DNA of 64,000 bases from Limoniibacter endophyticus (GTDB lineage: Bacteria > Pseudomonadota > Alphaproteobacteria > Rhizobiales > Rhizobiaceae), in contig NZ_BMZO01000003.1 of NCBI RefSeq assembly GCF_014652835.1, positions 334,076 to 398,075 on the forward strand, read 5' to 3'. The translations under genes and the position numbers were made by a program. Shown piece after piece: positions 1-9,864 of this stretch (position 1 is the stretch's first letter; every line of letters begins with the position of its first letter). Under the pieces are notes generated by a model. It was not told the DNA's origin, made no database searches, and saw nothing but the letters and a program-made list of their open reading frames with translations.

Positions 1-7
1 AAGCCAT

Positions 8-1876
8 TCAACGCCGCCCAAACAGCCGCTCAATATCGCTCAGTCTCAGCTCGATATAGGTCGGGCGGCCATGGTTGCATGTGCCGGACCCCGGCGTAGC
101 TTCCATCTGGCGCAGGAGCGCATTCATTTCCTCTGCTCGCAAACGGCGACCCGAGCGAACCGAGCCATGGCATGCCATAGTCGCGGCGATCGCATCGATG
201 CGCTCCTTCAGCGTATCGGCGGTGTCGTTGTCGGCAATCTCGTCGGCAAGGTCCCGCACCAGCTGTGAGACATCCGTCTCGCCGAGAATGGCGGGCGTCT
301 CGCGAACGGCGATTGCGCCAGGACCAAATCGCTCAACGCCAAGACCAAAGCGGGCCAAAGTCTCGGAATGCGTTGCCAGTCGCTCGGCGTCGTCCGCCGG
401 CAGATCAACGATTTCCGGTATGAGCAGCATCTGGGACGCAAGCGGTCGAGAATGCAGCGCATTTTTCAATGCTTCATATACGAGCCGTTCGTGCGCCGCA
501 TGCTGATCGACGATGACCAGCGAATCCTCAGTTTGCGCAACGATGTAATTTTCATGCACCTGCGCGCGCGCCGCACCCAATGGCTTTGTCAGGAGATCGT
601 TTGAGACCGGCGTTTCATTTGCGCGTGCATCGGCGCTCGCAGCACCGATTTCCAGTGCCGCCTGGAGAGGTGCGCGCGTGTCAAACGGTGCCTGGGATGG
701 AGCAGAAAATCCGCCGGCCGGTGAAAGGCTGGCGCGGTAGAGCTCCAAAGCGCCAGCCTGTGCCTGCGAAGGGCGTGCCTCGTAGCTATAGGAGGACGGA
801 TGGTAGCCTCTGCTTTCCGGCGTCGCGCCGCCGGGACGGAAAGCAGCCGCCATCGCGTCTGCCGCCGAGGTCGCGGGGCGGATACCCGCCTGTGCCAGAA
901 CCTGCCGCAAGCCGCCGACAATCAATGCGCGCACGCCTCCTGGATCGCGGAAGCGAACATCCGCTTTAGCGGGATGCACGTTGACATCGACATAAGCCGG
1001 GTCAAGCTCGATAAAGAGAGCGGCGATTGCGTGCCTGTCTCGCGGCAGTACGTCCATATAGGCGCCGCGGATGGCGGATGCGATCATCTTGTCGCGAACG
1101 GGACGCCCGTTGACATAGACATATTGCTGCAACGCATTGGCGCGGCTGTGCGAAGGAAGAGAAATATGACCGAATAGGCGGACATCGTTGCGTTCTGCAT
1201 CGACCGGAAGGGCATTGTCGGTAAAATCTTTGCCCATGATCTGCGCAACCCGTTGCAACTGCCCGTCGGCATCGCGCGAGAAACCTGGCAGATCGAGCAT
1301 GTTGCGATCGGGGCCGGATACCTGGAAGCGCACATGCGGAAAGGCGATGGCGATACGCCGGACCACTTCGGTGATCGCCGCCGTCTCGGCACGTTCCGTT
1401 TTCATGAATTTCAGCCGGGCAGGTGTGGCGAAGAAAAGATCGCGCACCTCGACCATTGTGCCGCGATTACCCGGTGCGGGGCGGGTGTCCGACACCCTGC
1501 CGCCATCGACGCCGATCTCGTAGGCGTTATCGGCGTCTGCCGTACGCGAGCGCAGGGTCAGCCGCGAAACAGAGCCGATCGAGGGAAGCGCTTCGCCGCG
1601 GAAGCCGAGAGAACGTATGTCATGAATGTCATCGGAGAGCTTGGAGGTGCAATGGCGAGAAATCGCCAGTGCCAATTCGTCTTCGGGCACGCCGTGACCA
1701 TTATCGGTGACACGCAACAGCGACAGGCCGCCTCCAGCAGTGACGACTTCGATGCGCGTTGCTCCTGCGTCAAGCGCGTTCTCGACAAGTTCCTTCACGA
1801 CGCTTGCCGGACGTTCGATGACTTCGCCGGCTGCGATCTGGTTGACGACGGTTTCTGAGAGCTGACGAATGGCCAT
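8..1876 (-). CDS. mutL: DNA mismatch repair protein MutL
   Basis: MutL, 622 residues, complete. It couples MutS mismatch recognition to strand incision. The N-terminal GHKL ATPase is clear: the [11 protein letters not shown] segment carries E29 (general base) and N33 (Mg2+), followed by DNGHG and [12 protein letters not shown]. The C-terminal part has the metal-binding endonuclease motif DQHA-x2-E-x4-E ([12 protein letters not shown]), ACHGSVRSG and CNHGRPT, so this is the nicking type of MutL found in bacteria without MutH. The start ATG follows a weak ribosome site. The gene stands alone on the minus strand; its 3' end lies 7 bases from the window edge, so its downstream neighbour is not visible. 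Confidence 0.97.
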   Translation of the reverse strand: MAIRQLSETVVNQIAAGEVIERPASVVKELVENALDAGATRIEVVTAGGGLSLLRVTDNGHGVPEDELALAISRHCTSKLSDDIHDIRSLGFRGEALPSIGSVSRLTLRSRTADADNAYEIGVDGGRVSDTRPAPGNRGTMVEVRDLFFATPARLKFMKTERAETAAITEVVRRIAIAFPHVRFQVSGPDRNMLDLPGFSRDADGQLQRVAQIMGKDFTDNALPVDAERNDVRLFGHISLPSHSRANALQQYVYVNGRPVRDKMIASAIRGAYMDVLPRDRHAIAALFIELDPAYVDVNVHPAKADVRFRDPGGVRALIVGGLRQVLAQAGIRPATSAADAMAAAFRPGGATPESRGYHPSSYSYEARPSQAQAGALELYRASLSPAGGFSAPSQAPFDTRAPLQAALEIGAASADARANETPVSNDLLTKPLGAARAQVHENYIVAQTEDSLVIVDQHAAHERLVYEALKNALHSRPLASQMLLIPEIVDLPADDAERLATHSETLARFGLGVERFGPGAIAVRETPAILGETDVSQLVRDLADEIADNDTADTLKERIDAIAATMACHGSVRSGRRLRAEEMNALLRQMEATPGSGTCNHGRPTYIELRLSDIERLFGRR

Positions 1877-1938
1877 GGCTTTTTCTAGCGCATTAGAGAG
1901 CTTAGAGAAATCTCCGGTCGATGGCCATCAACCGGTTT

Positions 1939-4056
1939 TCACACAGTCAGCGTCATCTTGCTGCGTGAACTGCGGCCTTCGAGCCATGCGCTGAACAGGT
2001 CCGCCGACATGGGTTGTGCAATGCCGTAGCCCTGAACCGCGGGGCAGCCGAGGGTCATCAGCATGTCCATCTCTGCCTGCGTTTCTGCGCCTTCCGCAAC
2101 GAGACCTATGCCGAGATCGGAGGAGAGATCGACAAGCGCCTTGACGACGCTGCAATTACGCTTGCTTTCGTGAATGTTGCGGATGAACTGGCGGTCGATC
2201 TTGATCCGGTCTATCCCCTCCGGGTCGATATGCGTAAGCGACGCATATCCAGTGCCGAAATCATCGAGCTCCAGGTGGATGCCGCGTGCACGCAAATCGG
2301 TCAGCTTGTTTATCATGCCGTTTTGCAGGTCGTCCAGAATGACCGATTCGACGATCTCGATGGAGAGCAGATGCGGTGGCAAGCCGTGCCGGGCCAGTGT
2401 GTCGAGGATGAAATCGCTAAAGCTGGCGCAGTTGATTTCGGATTCAGAGACGTTGACGGCAAGTCGCCCGAAGGGAATGCCTGCCTTGTACCATGATGCC
2501 GCCTGCTCGATTGCCTTCTCTGTCAGGATTTGGCCGATTGCCGGCATGAGACCGGCTTTCTCCGCGGTGGGCAGAAAGTCGCCCGGCGACATTAGTCCGC
2601 GTTGCTCGTCAGGCCAGCGTGCGAGCGCTTCCACACCGCAGAGTTCGCCGTTCTTGAGATTGACCTGCGGCTGGAAGTAAGACGCGAAGGCGCGCTCGTG
2701 AATGGCCCCCCGTAGCTCCTTCTCCAATTGTTGCTGGCGATCCACCGCCTGGCGAAGATCGGTCGAGAAGAAGCGGAACGTGCCGCGTGACGATTTCTTT
2801 GCCGAGTAGAGCGCCAGATCCGCGCTGGCCATCAGATCATCGAGACCCTTGGCATCGAGCGGGAAAAGCGCCACGCCAGCGCTTGCTCCGGGAAGGATGG
2901 TTTGATTGCGATCAACGATGGGCTTACTGATCTGCGCCAGCACGCGGCCGATCATGTTGGAGACATTGCTAAGCTTCTCAGCTTCCGAAAAGATGAGGAC
3001 GAACTCGTCCCCGCCAAGCCGGACGCATAGATCATTGCCTCTTGTTGTGGTGCGGATGCGTCTTGCCACTTCTGAAAGCACATGATCGCCGGCCGCGTGG
3101 CCATGTTGATCATTGATCTGCTTGAAATGATCGAGATCCAGGTGCACGAGCGCTAGCTGAGTTCCGCGTCGCTGCACGTTTGCAAGCATGCTGGAGAACT
3201 GCTCCTTGAGGAACGTGCGATTGTGCAGTCCCGTCAGTCCGTCATGACTGGCGAGATAGGCCATGGAACTACGCGCCTGTAGCAGTTCCTTCGTGTGTCG
3301 CTCCATGACGCGCATCATGGGGCGGAAGACGAGCAGGCCGATCAGAATGAGCATGACGATGGTGCCGCCATAAAGAAACCGGTTCAGCGTCAGCATGTTT
3401 TCGATGCGTTGTTCGAAATCCGTCGCCAGCATCTGCTGGAGCGCAGCATAGCCGTAAAGCGTCTGGCTGGCGATCGTATCGTCCAGCGCCGCCAGGCCCG
3501 AATTGGCGAGATACCGCGAATCGTTAGCGAGCGCCGATTGCGTATAGCTCACGAAGCGATGAGCGTTCGCCGCCAGATTCAACGTGAAATGATCGAGATG
3601 AATCGGATCGGAAAAAAGAATAGTGTTCAGGGAGTTTTCGCCATGGCGAATTGTTGATTCTGCACCTGTGAGCTTGAGGATCTGGTCATAGTTCTTTTCG
3701 AAGTCGATAGTGGCACTATGAAGCGCATTGATTGCAGCCGGCAGGGTTTCTACGCTTCCTTGCTGCGCATTGAAGGCCAAGATGACAATACGCTGTGACA
3801 AGGCCTTCTGCGAACTGGCCAGAGTATGCAGCGACTGATCGCGATGCTGTTCGGCTATCAGTTGTTGCAGAAGGATATAAGAGGCGGTCACAACAACCGC
3901 GATGACGCCGAGGCCCAACCAGAACGCTACGCGCACTATCTGCGGCAAAGCGGTGTCTGTGGGGGCTGCACGTTTGTACGAGAGCCATTGGTTTATAGGC
4001 GGCATCAAACGCACTCTTTGCAGGTGTGTGAAGGCTGACGCCTCCATGTTCCTCAC
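1939..4056 (-). CDS. Membrane GGDEF-EAL cyclic-di-GMP protein
   Basis: A 705-residue inner-membrane signalling protein predicted to make and/or degrade cyclic di-GMP. An N-terminal helix near residues 42-65 and a second near 230-250 bracket a periplasmic sensor whose stretch ending in ALSQRIVILA resembles the PilJ/NarX-type ligand domain. A GGDEF domain follows (about 270-430) with an intact RLGGDEF active site, then an EAL domain (about 440-695) with intact VEAL and the EIVES and DDFGTGYASL motifs. Because both catalytic signatures are intact, the net activity cannot be read from the sequence. It is transcribed in the same direction as mutL, 62 bases upstream, but probably from its own promoter. 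Confidence 0.93.
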   Translation of the reverse strand: MRNMEASAFTHLQRVRLMPPINQWLSYKRAAPTDTALPQIVRVAFWLGLGVIAVVVTASYILLQQLIAEQHRDQSLHTLASSQKALSQRIVILAFNAQQGSVETLPAAINALHSATIDFEKNYDQILKLTGAESTIRHGENSLNTILFSDPIHLDHFTLNLAANAHRFVSYTQSALANDSRYLANSGLAALDDTIASQTLYGYAALQQMLATDFEQRIENMLTLNRFLYGGTIVMLILIGLLVFRPMMRVMERHTKELLQARSSMAYLASHDGLTGLHNRTFLKEQFSSMLANVQRRGTQLALVHLDLDHFKQINDQHGHAAGDHVLSEVARRIRTTTRGNDLCVRLGGDEFVLIFSEAEKLSNVSNMIGRVLAQISKPIVDRNQTILPGASAGVALFPLDAKGLDDLMASADLALYSAKKSSRGTFRFFSTDLRQAVDRQQQLEKELRGAIHERAFASYFQPQVNLKNGELCGVEALARWPDEQRGLMSPGDFLPTAEKAGLMPAIGQILTEKAIEQAASWYKAGIPFGRLAVNVSESEINCASFSDFILDTLARHGLPPHLLSIEIVESVILDDLQNGMINKLTDLRARGIHLELDDFGTGYASLTHIDPEGIDRIKIDRQFIRNIHESKRNCSVVKALVDLSSDLGIGLVAEGAETQAEMDMLMTLGCPAVQGYGIAQPMSADLFSAWLEGRSSRSKMTLTV

Positions 4057-4265
4057 TTTCCTTCGGCAGTTCTTAATAAAGGTTCACCGTGGAATAAGGA
4101 GAGGCATATAAGTGACATGCGAATATGCACTATGGTTATCACTTATTAAAATGAGACGCAGCTCGCTCTCCCGCTTTATGGTGGGCACGAAATGGCGATA
4201 TGCTTACACATGAAGCATCCACGGCCTGCCGGAAGGGCAGGTTTGAGGGAGCCTGAGAAGACGGG

Positions 4266-5480
4266 ATGAAGATCATGGATATGAAGGCCGCACCGAAATC
4301 CACCGCTAGCTTCGTTTGGGACGATCCCCTGCTGCTTGAAGAACAACTGGGCGAAGACGAGCGCATGATGCGCGATGCCGCCCGCGCCTTCGCGCAGGAT
4401 AAACTCGCGCCGCGTATAGAGCACGCCTACATGGAAGAGCATTCCGATCCAGAAATCTTCCGAGAAATGGGCGCTGCCGGGATGCTCGGCGTTCCAATTC
4501 CGGAAGAATATGGCGGTGTGGGTTCGTCCTATGTCGCCTATGGCCTCGTTGCACGCGAAATTGAACGGATCGATTCCGGCTATCGCTCGATGATGAGCGT
4601 TCAGTCCTCGCTCGTCATGTATCCGATCTACGCCTATGGCTCGGAAGAGCAGAAGCACAAATATCTGCCGAAGCTCGCTTCGGGTGAATATATCGGTTGC
4701 TTCGGCCTGACGGAACCAGACGCGGGTTCTGATCCTGCCGGGATGAAGACGCGCGCCGTCAAGATTGATGGCGGCTACAAGATTTCGGGTTCGAAGATCT
4801 GGATCTCCAACTCGCCTATCGCGGATGTTTTCGTCGTGTGGGCGAAATCTGCCGCGCATGACAATCAGATCCGTGGCTTCATCCTGGAAAAGGGGATGAA
4901 GGGCCTATCCGCACCGAAGCTTGGCGGCAAGTTGTCGCTACGTGCATCAATTACTGGCGAAATAGTCATGGACGGCGTGGAAGTCGGCGAGGAAGCTCTG
5001 CTTCCGAACGTGTCCGGTCTCAAGGGGCCATTCGGCTGCCTCAACCGCGCACGTTACGGCATTTCCTGGGGCGTGCTCGGCGCGGCGGAAGATTGCTGGC
5101 ACCGCGCCCGCCAGTACGGCCTTGACCGCAAGCAGTTCAACAAGCCGCTTGCAGGGATGCAGCTCTACCAAAAGAAGCTTGCCGATATGATGACCGAAAT
5201 CACGCTCGGCTTGCAGGCTTCGCTGCGCGTCGGTCGCCTTTTCGACGAAGGCAAGATGGCGCCTGAAATGGTTTCGCTCGTCAAGCGCAACAATTGTGGC
5301 AAGGCGCTCGACATTGCACGGCAGGCACGCGACATGCATGGCGGCAACGGCATCCAGATCGAATACCACGTCATGCGTCACGCGCAGAATCTGGAGACGG
5401 TCAACACTTATGAAGGCACGCACGATGTGCACGCGCTGATCCTGGGTCGCGCCCAAACCGGCCTGCAGGCGTTCTTCTGA
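4266..5480 (+). CDS. gcdH: Glutaryl-CoA dehydrogenase
   Basis: A FAD-dependent acyl-CoA dehydrogenase of 404 residues, best read as glutaryl-CoA dehydrogenase. That enzyme oxidises and decarboxylates glutaryl-CoA to crotonyl-CoA in lysine/tryptophan breakdown and passes electrons to ETF. The C-terminal block [20 protein letters not shown] holds the catalytic Glu and matches this subfamily closely; [14 protein letters not shown] and [10 protein letters not shown] are the flavin/substrate segments. Two starts are possible, at 4266 or the in-frame ATG at 4275, and neither has a clearly better ribosome site. The gene is monocistronic, with a strong bidirectional terminator directly downstream. 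Confidence 0.93.
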   Translation: MKIMDMKAAPKSTASFVWDDPLLLEEQLGEDERMMRDAARAFAQDKLAPRIEHAYMEEHSDPEIFREMGAAGMLGVPIPEEYGGVGSSYVAYGLVAREIERIDSGYRSMMSVQSSLVMYPIYAYGSEEQKHKYLPKLASGEYIGCFGLTEPDAGSDPAGMKTRAVKIDGGYKISGSKIWISNSPIADVFVVWAKSAAHDNQIRGFILEKGMKGLSAPKLGGKLSLRASITGEIVMDGVEVGEEALLPNVSGLKGPFGCLNRARYGISWGVLGAAEDCWHRARQYGLDRKQFNKPLAGMQLYQKKLADMMTEITLGLQASLRVGRLFDEGKMAPEMVSLVKRNNCGKALDIARQARDMHGGNGIQIEYHVMRHAQNLETVNTYEGTHDVHALILGRAQTGLQAFF

Positions 5481-5501
5481 TATTTTAAAGCCAACTGAAG
5501 G

Positions 5502-5529
5502 AGCCGGTCTGTTGAGACCGGCTTTTTCG
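5502..5529. terminator. Bidirectional intrinsic terminator between gcdH and lpxK
   Basis: A perfect 9-bp stem (AGCCGGTCT / AGACCGGCT) with the 4-base loop GTTG is followed by TTTTTC on the plus strand. It sits between the convergent 3' ends of gcdH (5480) and lpxK (5530), so it probably ends gcdH transcription and may serve both genes. Confidence 0.85.
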
Positions 5530-6558
5530 TCAGGGAAAACGCCGCCTTTGCGCCCGCGCGATCGTCTCCCCCACGATTCGTTCCGCTATGCCTGCCGGAT
5601 CGAACCGAAGGCAGATGTCGAGCACGACGCAATGCGTGAGAAACGCCTGCGCGGCTTTCGAACCTGAACGCATCCGGGCTGCATCTTTCGCGGTCGTCAC
5701 TGCGATCAATCCGCGGCGTTCCAGCGTTTCGCCGAGCTCGGCGATTTCGGTATCCGTAAAGCCGTGATGATCGGGAAAACTGTCGGCTTGAACAAGATCG
5801 GCGCCGCATTCCTTCACCGTTTCGAAGAATTTTGGCGGATGGCCGATGCCTGCAAAGGCAAGAACGCGCTTACCTGCGATAGATTCTGCATTCATCGGCT
5901 CGACAAAGGCGTGATAGACAGGTTTTGCCGCCCGCGCCGCCATTCGTATGAGGGCCGTTGCGCCATCGCCCTTGCCGGTCACCATTAACGCGTCTGTGAA
6001 GCGCATCTGCGTTGATAGCGAAGCGCGCAAGGGACCGGCGGGAAGAACCTTGCCATTGCCGATGCCGCGGACGGCATCGACGACCTGCAGCGCATAGTCG
6101 ATATGGATGCGTGCGCTTTGGAAGCCATCATCCATGATGGCAAAGTCGCACCCCCGCGCCAGCAGGCGTTGTGCGCCGGCGTGGCGATCGCGGGAAACGC
6201 AAACGATGCCATGTTCGGCGAGCAGAAGCGGTTCGTCGCCCACATGGCGCGCGAGATCCCGCCCAGGTTTGACGATATGCGGCAAAGCACCCACCGTTCC
6301 GCCATGGCCGCGCGTCAGGAAACCCGGGTTGAGGCCTCGTGCTTTAGCGGCTTTGGCTATCTCTACTGCGACAGGGGTCTTGCCCGTACCGCCGACGGTG
6401 AAATTTCCAACGCAAATTACCGGGATTGGCACGGGTAGGCGTGGCGCCTGCACCATGCGGCGACGGGCGACCGCGTCGTAGGCAAGGGCGGCAGGCGTAA
6501 GCGCAAGCGCTTTCCAGCTGCGTTCTTCCCACCAGAAATCCGGTGCGTTTCCGACCAT
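5530..6558 (-). CDS. lpxK: Tetraacyldisaccharide 4'-kinase LpxK
   Basis: LpxK, 342 residues. It phosphorylates the 4'-position of the lipid A disaccharide at the inner membrane, forming lipid IVA. The P-loop GNFTVGGTGKT lies at residues 51-61, and the family motif MDDGFQ follows in the middle of the protein. The N-terminal stretch with WW and a hydrophobic segment fits its membrane association. It is the last gene of a minus-strand operon; its start lies one base beyond the waaA stop, so translation is probably coupled. Confidence 0.96.
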   Translation of the reverse strand: MVGNAPDFWWEERSWKALALTPAALAYDAVARRRMVQAPRLPVPIPVICVGNFTVGGTGKTPVAVEIAKAAKARGLNPGFLTRGHGGTVGALPHIVKPGRDLARHVGDEPLLLAEHGIVCVSRDRHAGAQRLLARGCDFAIMDDGFQSARIHIDYALQVVDAVRGIGNGKVLPAGPLRASLSTQMRFTDALMVTGKGDGATALIRMAARAAKPVYHAFVEPMNAESIAGKRVLAFAGIGHPPKFFETVKECGADLVQADSFPDHHGFTDTEIAELGETLERRGLIAVTTAKDAARMRSGSKAAQAFLTHCVVLDICLRFDPAGIAERIVGETIARAQRRRFP

Positions 6559-6559
6559 C

Positions 6560-7888
6560 TTAGCGCATCCGGAAGCGCGTCGTGCCGAGCCGTGATTTAA
6601 CGACGAGCGGATGCACGAAGGGTTCCAGTGTCGATAGTGTTATATTGAGCGCGCCCTTCATGTCCTCGACAGTGCGTGCTGCGGCCAGCATCATTTTCTC
6701 GCGCTGATTATTATTGGTCAGAAGCAGATCGATAGCCTCCTCAAGTTCGCCCGGCGTGTTGACAATACGCGCGGCACCCTCTTCTTCGAGGCGCTGATAG
6801 CTGTCCCGGAAATTGCCGATATTGGGCCCGGAAAGGATGGCGGTTTCCAAAATAGCCGGTTCAAGCGGATTTTGGCCGCCGCTCACCGCAAGCGCCATGG
6901 AGCGACCGACATAGGCGACTTCAGTCAAGCGCAGGTAAAGGCCCATTTCGCCAATTGTATCGCCCAGATAGATATCGGTATTGGCTTCGATCGGTTCGTT
7001 CAGGCTACGCCGCGCGACCGTCAATCCCTGAGTTGTCAGCATCCGTGTTATCTGATCTGCGCGGTCCGGATGGCGCGGCACGAGGATGGTCAGGAGCCGG
7101 GAATGATATTCATGCAGATTGCGGTGGATCCGGGCTGCCATCTGCTCTTCGCCGTCATGGGTCGAAATTGCCGCCCAGACAGGGCGGTTACCGACCTGGC
7201 GCATCAACAAATGCAGCGTCCGCTCATCGACGGGTGGGACCTTGGTATCCACCTTCAGGTTTCCAGAGACAGTGACCGGGCGGGCGCCAAGCTGACGGAA
7301 GCGCTCCGCATCGTCCTCCGACTGAGCAATCACGTGGGCAAGCTTCTCAAGCAGTGCCTCGGCCACATAACTGCGCTTTTTCCAGGACGCGAAGGAGCGG
7401 TCCGAAAGACGGGCGTTGACAAGCACCTGCGGGATGGACCGTTCACCAAGTTCGAGAACGGTCATCGGCCAGATTTCCGACTCCGCGAAAATGGCAAGGT
7501 CTGGATGCCAATGCTCAAGGAAGCGGCTCACCGCCGTCTTGAGATCGAGCGGCACATATTGATGGATGACGCGATCCCCCAGGCGTTCTTCGGCAAGGCG
7601 CGCAGAAGTCACGGTGCCGGTGGTCAGCACGACATTGATTCCTAGATCGAGCAGGCGTTCGGTCAGCGGAATAACAGCGCCGGTTTCGCCGACGCTAGCC
7701 GCATGCACCCAGACCAGCGGACCAACGGGGCGTTCGACGGAGGCAAAGCCATAGCGTTCACGCCGACGGTGATGCTCTTCCTTGCCTTTTCGTGCGCGCC
7801 AAGAAATATACCCGCCAAGGAAGGGGTAAACGACTGCACCCGCATAGCGATAGGCCGAAAGAGCCATTCTTGCCCAGCGTTCGCTCAT
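6560..7888 (-). CDS. waaA: 3-deoxy-D-manno-octulosonic acid (Kdo) transferase
   Basis: WaaA/KdtA, 442 residues, a GT30 enzyme that adds Kdo to lipid IVA at the inner face of the inner membrane. An N-terminal membrane anchor (about 12-30) precedes the WVHAASVGE motif, whose E68 corresponds to the catalytic base. FAESEIWP, VNARLSDRS and the C-terminal SGPNIGNF...GG-type donor-site blocks are also present. Its ATG overlaps the stop of the upstream acyltransferase by four bases (ATGA). Together with lpxK it forms the lipid A-Kdo operon. Confidence 0.95.
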   Translation of the reverse strand: MSERWARMALSAYRYAGAVVYPFLGGYISWRARKGKEEHHRRRERYGFASVERPVGPLVWVHAASVGETGAVIPLTERLLDLGINVVLTTGTVTSARLAEERLGDRVIHQYVPLDLKTAVSRFLEHWHPDLAIFAESEIWPMTVLELGERSIPQVLVNARLSDRSFASWKKRSYVAEALLEKLAHVIAQSEDDAERFRQLGARPVTVSGNLKVDTKVPPVDERTLHLLMRQVGNRPVWAAISTHDGEEQMAARIHRNLHEYHSRLLTILVPRHPDRADQITRMLTTQGLTVARRSLNEPIEANTDIYLGDTIGEMGLYLRLTEVAYVGRSMALAVSGGQNPLEPAILETAILSGPNIGNFRDSYQRLEEEGAARIVNTPGELEEAIDLLLTNNNQREKMMLAAARTVEDMKGALNITLSTLEPFVHPLVVKSRLGTTRFRMR

Positions 7889-8661
7889 TGTTTTGCGTCA
7901 ACCAATGAATATGCCTCTTCCGTGGCCTTGTTCAGCGCTATTGTCAGTTCAGTCTGCTTATTCGCTAACTCCACGTCGCCGGCATCGGAATCCACCCGGA
8001 TCGATGGTCCTACGATAACCCCAAGCCGTCCGAATGGCAGGTGCAAGGTCGTCTTGTCCCATGTTTTTTCGATCACCTTGCGGCGGCTTGTTGCGATAGC
8101 GACCGGCCATATCGGACGGCCCGAAAGCTTGGCAAGCGTCACGATACCAAGCCCGGCTTCGCGAACTGATCCCTTTGATATATCGGCGATCATGGCCACA
8201 TTGCGTCCGGCATCGAGGGCGCGATTCAATGTGATGAGAGCACGCGCCCCGCCTTTGTCCCGGTCGTTGGCATTGCCACGTCCGCCCGAGCCACGCGCAA
8301 TCTGGAAATCATATTTCTCCATGACGAGCGCGTTCATTTCTGCATCGGCGCTACGTGAAACCATAGCCGTGACGGGCCAGCCTCTCGGACAAATACTGGC
8401 ACCCAGAAGATGCTGCCCATGCCAGAAGGTGATGATGCCGGGCGCTTCCCGTTTCAGAATCGCTTCGAGATCGGAAGATCCGGCTACACGCTTGTTGGTG
8501 CGCATCACCAGTTCCATGAAGCCATAGATAATGGATGCCAGTGCGCGCTTGACGACGCGTGATTGCGCGATCGGGCGGCGCACTGCCCGCCAGCTGCGGC
8601 GCAGCATAGTATCCTTGCGTTTCTTGCCGCTGTCTTCAGGCGACAAATCTGGGGCATTCAT
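7885..8661 (-). CDS. DUF374-family lysophospholipid acyltransferase-like protein
   Basis: A 258-residue protein of the DUF374 branch of lysophospholipid acyltransferases. A hydrophobic helix near residue 40-55 is followed by ITFWHGQHLLG, where the WHGQ segment replaces the HX4D box usual in PlsC. VSRSADAE and ARGSGGRGN-type blocks come next. Its place between waaA and DUF4170, with a four-base overlap into waaA, suggests a lipid A or envelope-lipid acylation role. The acyl substrate cannot be told from sequence. Its start lies 2 bases past the DUF4170 stop. Confidence 0.85.
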   Translation of the reverse strand: MNAPDLSPEDSGKKRKDTMLRRSWRAVRRPIAQSRVVKRALASIIYGFMELVMRTNKRVAGSSDLEAILKREAPGIITFWHGQHLLGASICPRGWPVTAMVSRSADAEMNALVMEKYDFQIARGSGGRGNANDRDKGGARALITLNRALDAGRNVAMIADISKGSVREAGLGIVTLAKLSGRPIWPVAIATSRRKVIEKTWDKTTLHLPFGRLGVIVGPSIRVDSDAGDVELANKQTELTIALNKATEEAYSLVDAKQ

Positions 8662-8663
8662 TC

Positions 8664-8912
8664 TCAGGCCTTGGTGGCATCCGTGTCCGGGTCGAGCAGA
8701 CGGTGCAGATGTACGATGAAATAGCGCATATGCGCATTGTCGACCGTTTCCTGCGCTTTTTTACGCCAGGCTGTTTCTGCCGACTTATAATCGGGGAAAA
8801 TGCCGACAATATCGAGCGCATTCAGATCGCTGAACGTCAGACCGGTCAGCGTCGTCAGTTCGCCGCCGAAGACGAGGTGGAGAAGTTGCTTGGACTGCTG
8901 TGCGTCGGCCAT
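8664..8912 (-). CDS. DUF4170 small conserved protein
   Basis: An 82-residue conserved protein typical of Rhizobiales (DUF4170). I chose the ATG at 8912 (MADAQQSKQLLHLVFGGEL) because AGGAAGG lies a suitable distance upstream; a longer in-frame reading adds 14 residues without support. The FPDYKSAETAWRKKAQETVDNAHMRYFIVHLHRLLDP core is the family signature. The function is unknown. It is the first gene of the acyltransferase-waaA-lpxK operon, so it may act in lipid A metabolism. Confidence 0.82.
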   Translation of the reverse strand: MADAQQSKQLLHLVFGGELTTLTGLTFSDLNALDIVGIFPDYKSAETAWRKKAQETVDNAHMRYFIVHLHRLLDPDTDATKA

Positions 8913-9078
8913 GGAAAAACGATCCTTCCTGCGAAGTAAGACGATGTGATTCAAGGCACTCGCGTAGCCGATTTTTACTCGGATGGAAACCGGGAACTAG
9001 GGCTATTACCTGTTGTGGGAGTTTGCGAAGGATCACGGATCCTGGCTTTGCGGCCGCACGATGTCCGCGCAACTTGCG

Positions 9079-9864
9079 TCAGGCGTTTCCGTGGGACAGT
9101 ACCTTGCGCATTTCTTCAAGCAGTTCGCCAGAGCCGGCTGCCAGTGCGCCATGGCGCGGGTCTGCACCGGCAAGTGCAAGCGGTTCCCCCCATGGATCGA
9201 TGACCGCGCCGCCTGCCTCCCGCAAGATCAGGTCCGCAGCGGCAAGGTCCCAGTCATGAGAATTTGCCTTGACGAAGGTCGCGTCGATCGCGCCCCGTGC
9301 CACCATGGCGAGACGATAGGCTAGCGAAGGGACGTGACGGAATTCTTGCACGCGAGCCCGAATATCGACCGGCAAGGTCTTTATGGTGGCTTTCAGGCCC
9401 GCAATGTCAAGCGTTTCGGCTGGATGCCGGACGGAGATTGTCTTGCCATTGAGGAAAGCGCCTTTGCCTTCTTCGGCCCAGTAGATCTCATTCTTGGCAG
9501 GACAGTCGAGCACGCCCACAACAGGCCTGCCATTCTCGACAACGGCGACTGATACGCACCATTCGTCGCCACCGGAAAGAAAGCCGCGTGTCCCGTCGAT
9601 GGGATCAACGACGAATGTCCGGCGCGCCTTGAGGCGCTCGGGTGAATCGGCGGTTTCTTCAGAGAGCCATCCATAGCCTGGCCGGGCGGCAAGCAAGCGC
9701 TCGCGCAGGTAGGTATCAGCGGCGTAATCGGCCTCAGACACCGGCGAGACCCCGGCCTTCATCCAGACTTGCGGCTCCATGCCGAAGAATTTGAGTGCAA
9801 TCCGGCCGGCCTCGGCGGCGGCATCGCGGATCAGCGCCAGATCGGAAATGTCACTTTCCGGCAA
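9079..9864 (-). CDS. cysQ: 3'(2'),5'-bisphosphate nucleotidase / inositol monophosphatase family protein
   Basis: A 261-residue Mg2+-dependent, Li+-sensitive phosphatase of the inositol monophosphatase superfamily, probably CysQ, which hydrolyses 3'-phosphoadenosine 5'-phosphate. Metal ligands are seen in WLSEE, in VDPIDGTRGF and in the C-terminal HDWDLAAADLIL block. IMP-type substrates such as inositol phosphate cannot be excluded. Its start overlaps the end of the PmbA gene by 14 bases, indicating an operon. Confidence 0.88.
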   Translation of the reverse strand: MPESDISDLALIRDAAAEAGRIALKFFGMEPQVWMKAGVSPVSEADYAADTYLRERLLAARPGYGWLSEETADSPERLKARRTFVVDPIDGTRGFLSGGDEWCVSVAVVENGRPVVGVLDCPAKNEIYWAEEGKGAFLNGKTISVRHPAETLDIAGLKATIKTLPVDIRARVQEFRHVPSLAYRLAMVARGAIDATFVKANSHDWDLAAADLILREAGGAVIDPWGEPLALAGADPRHGALAAGSGELLEEMRKVLSHGNA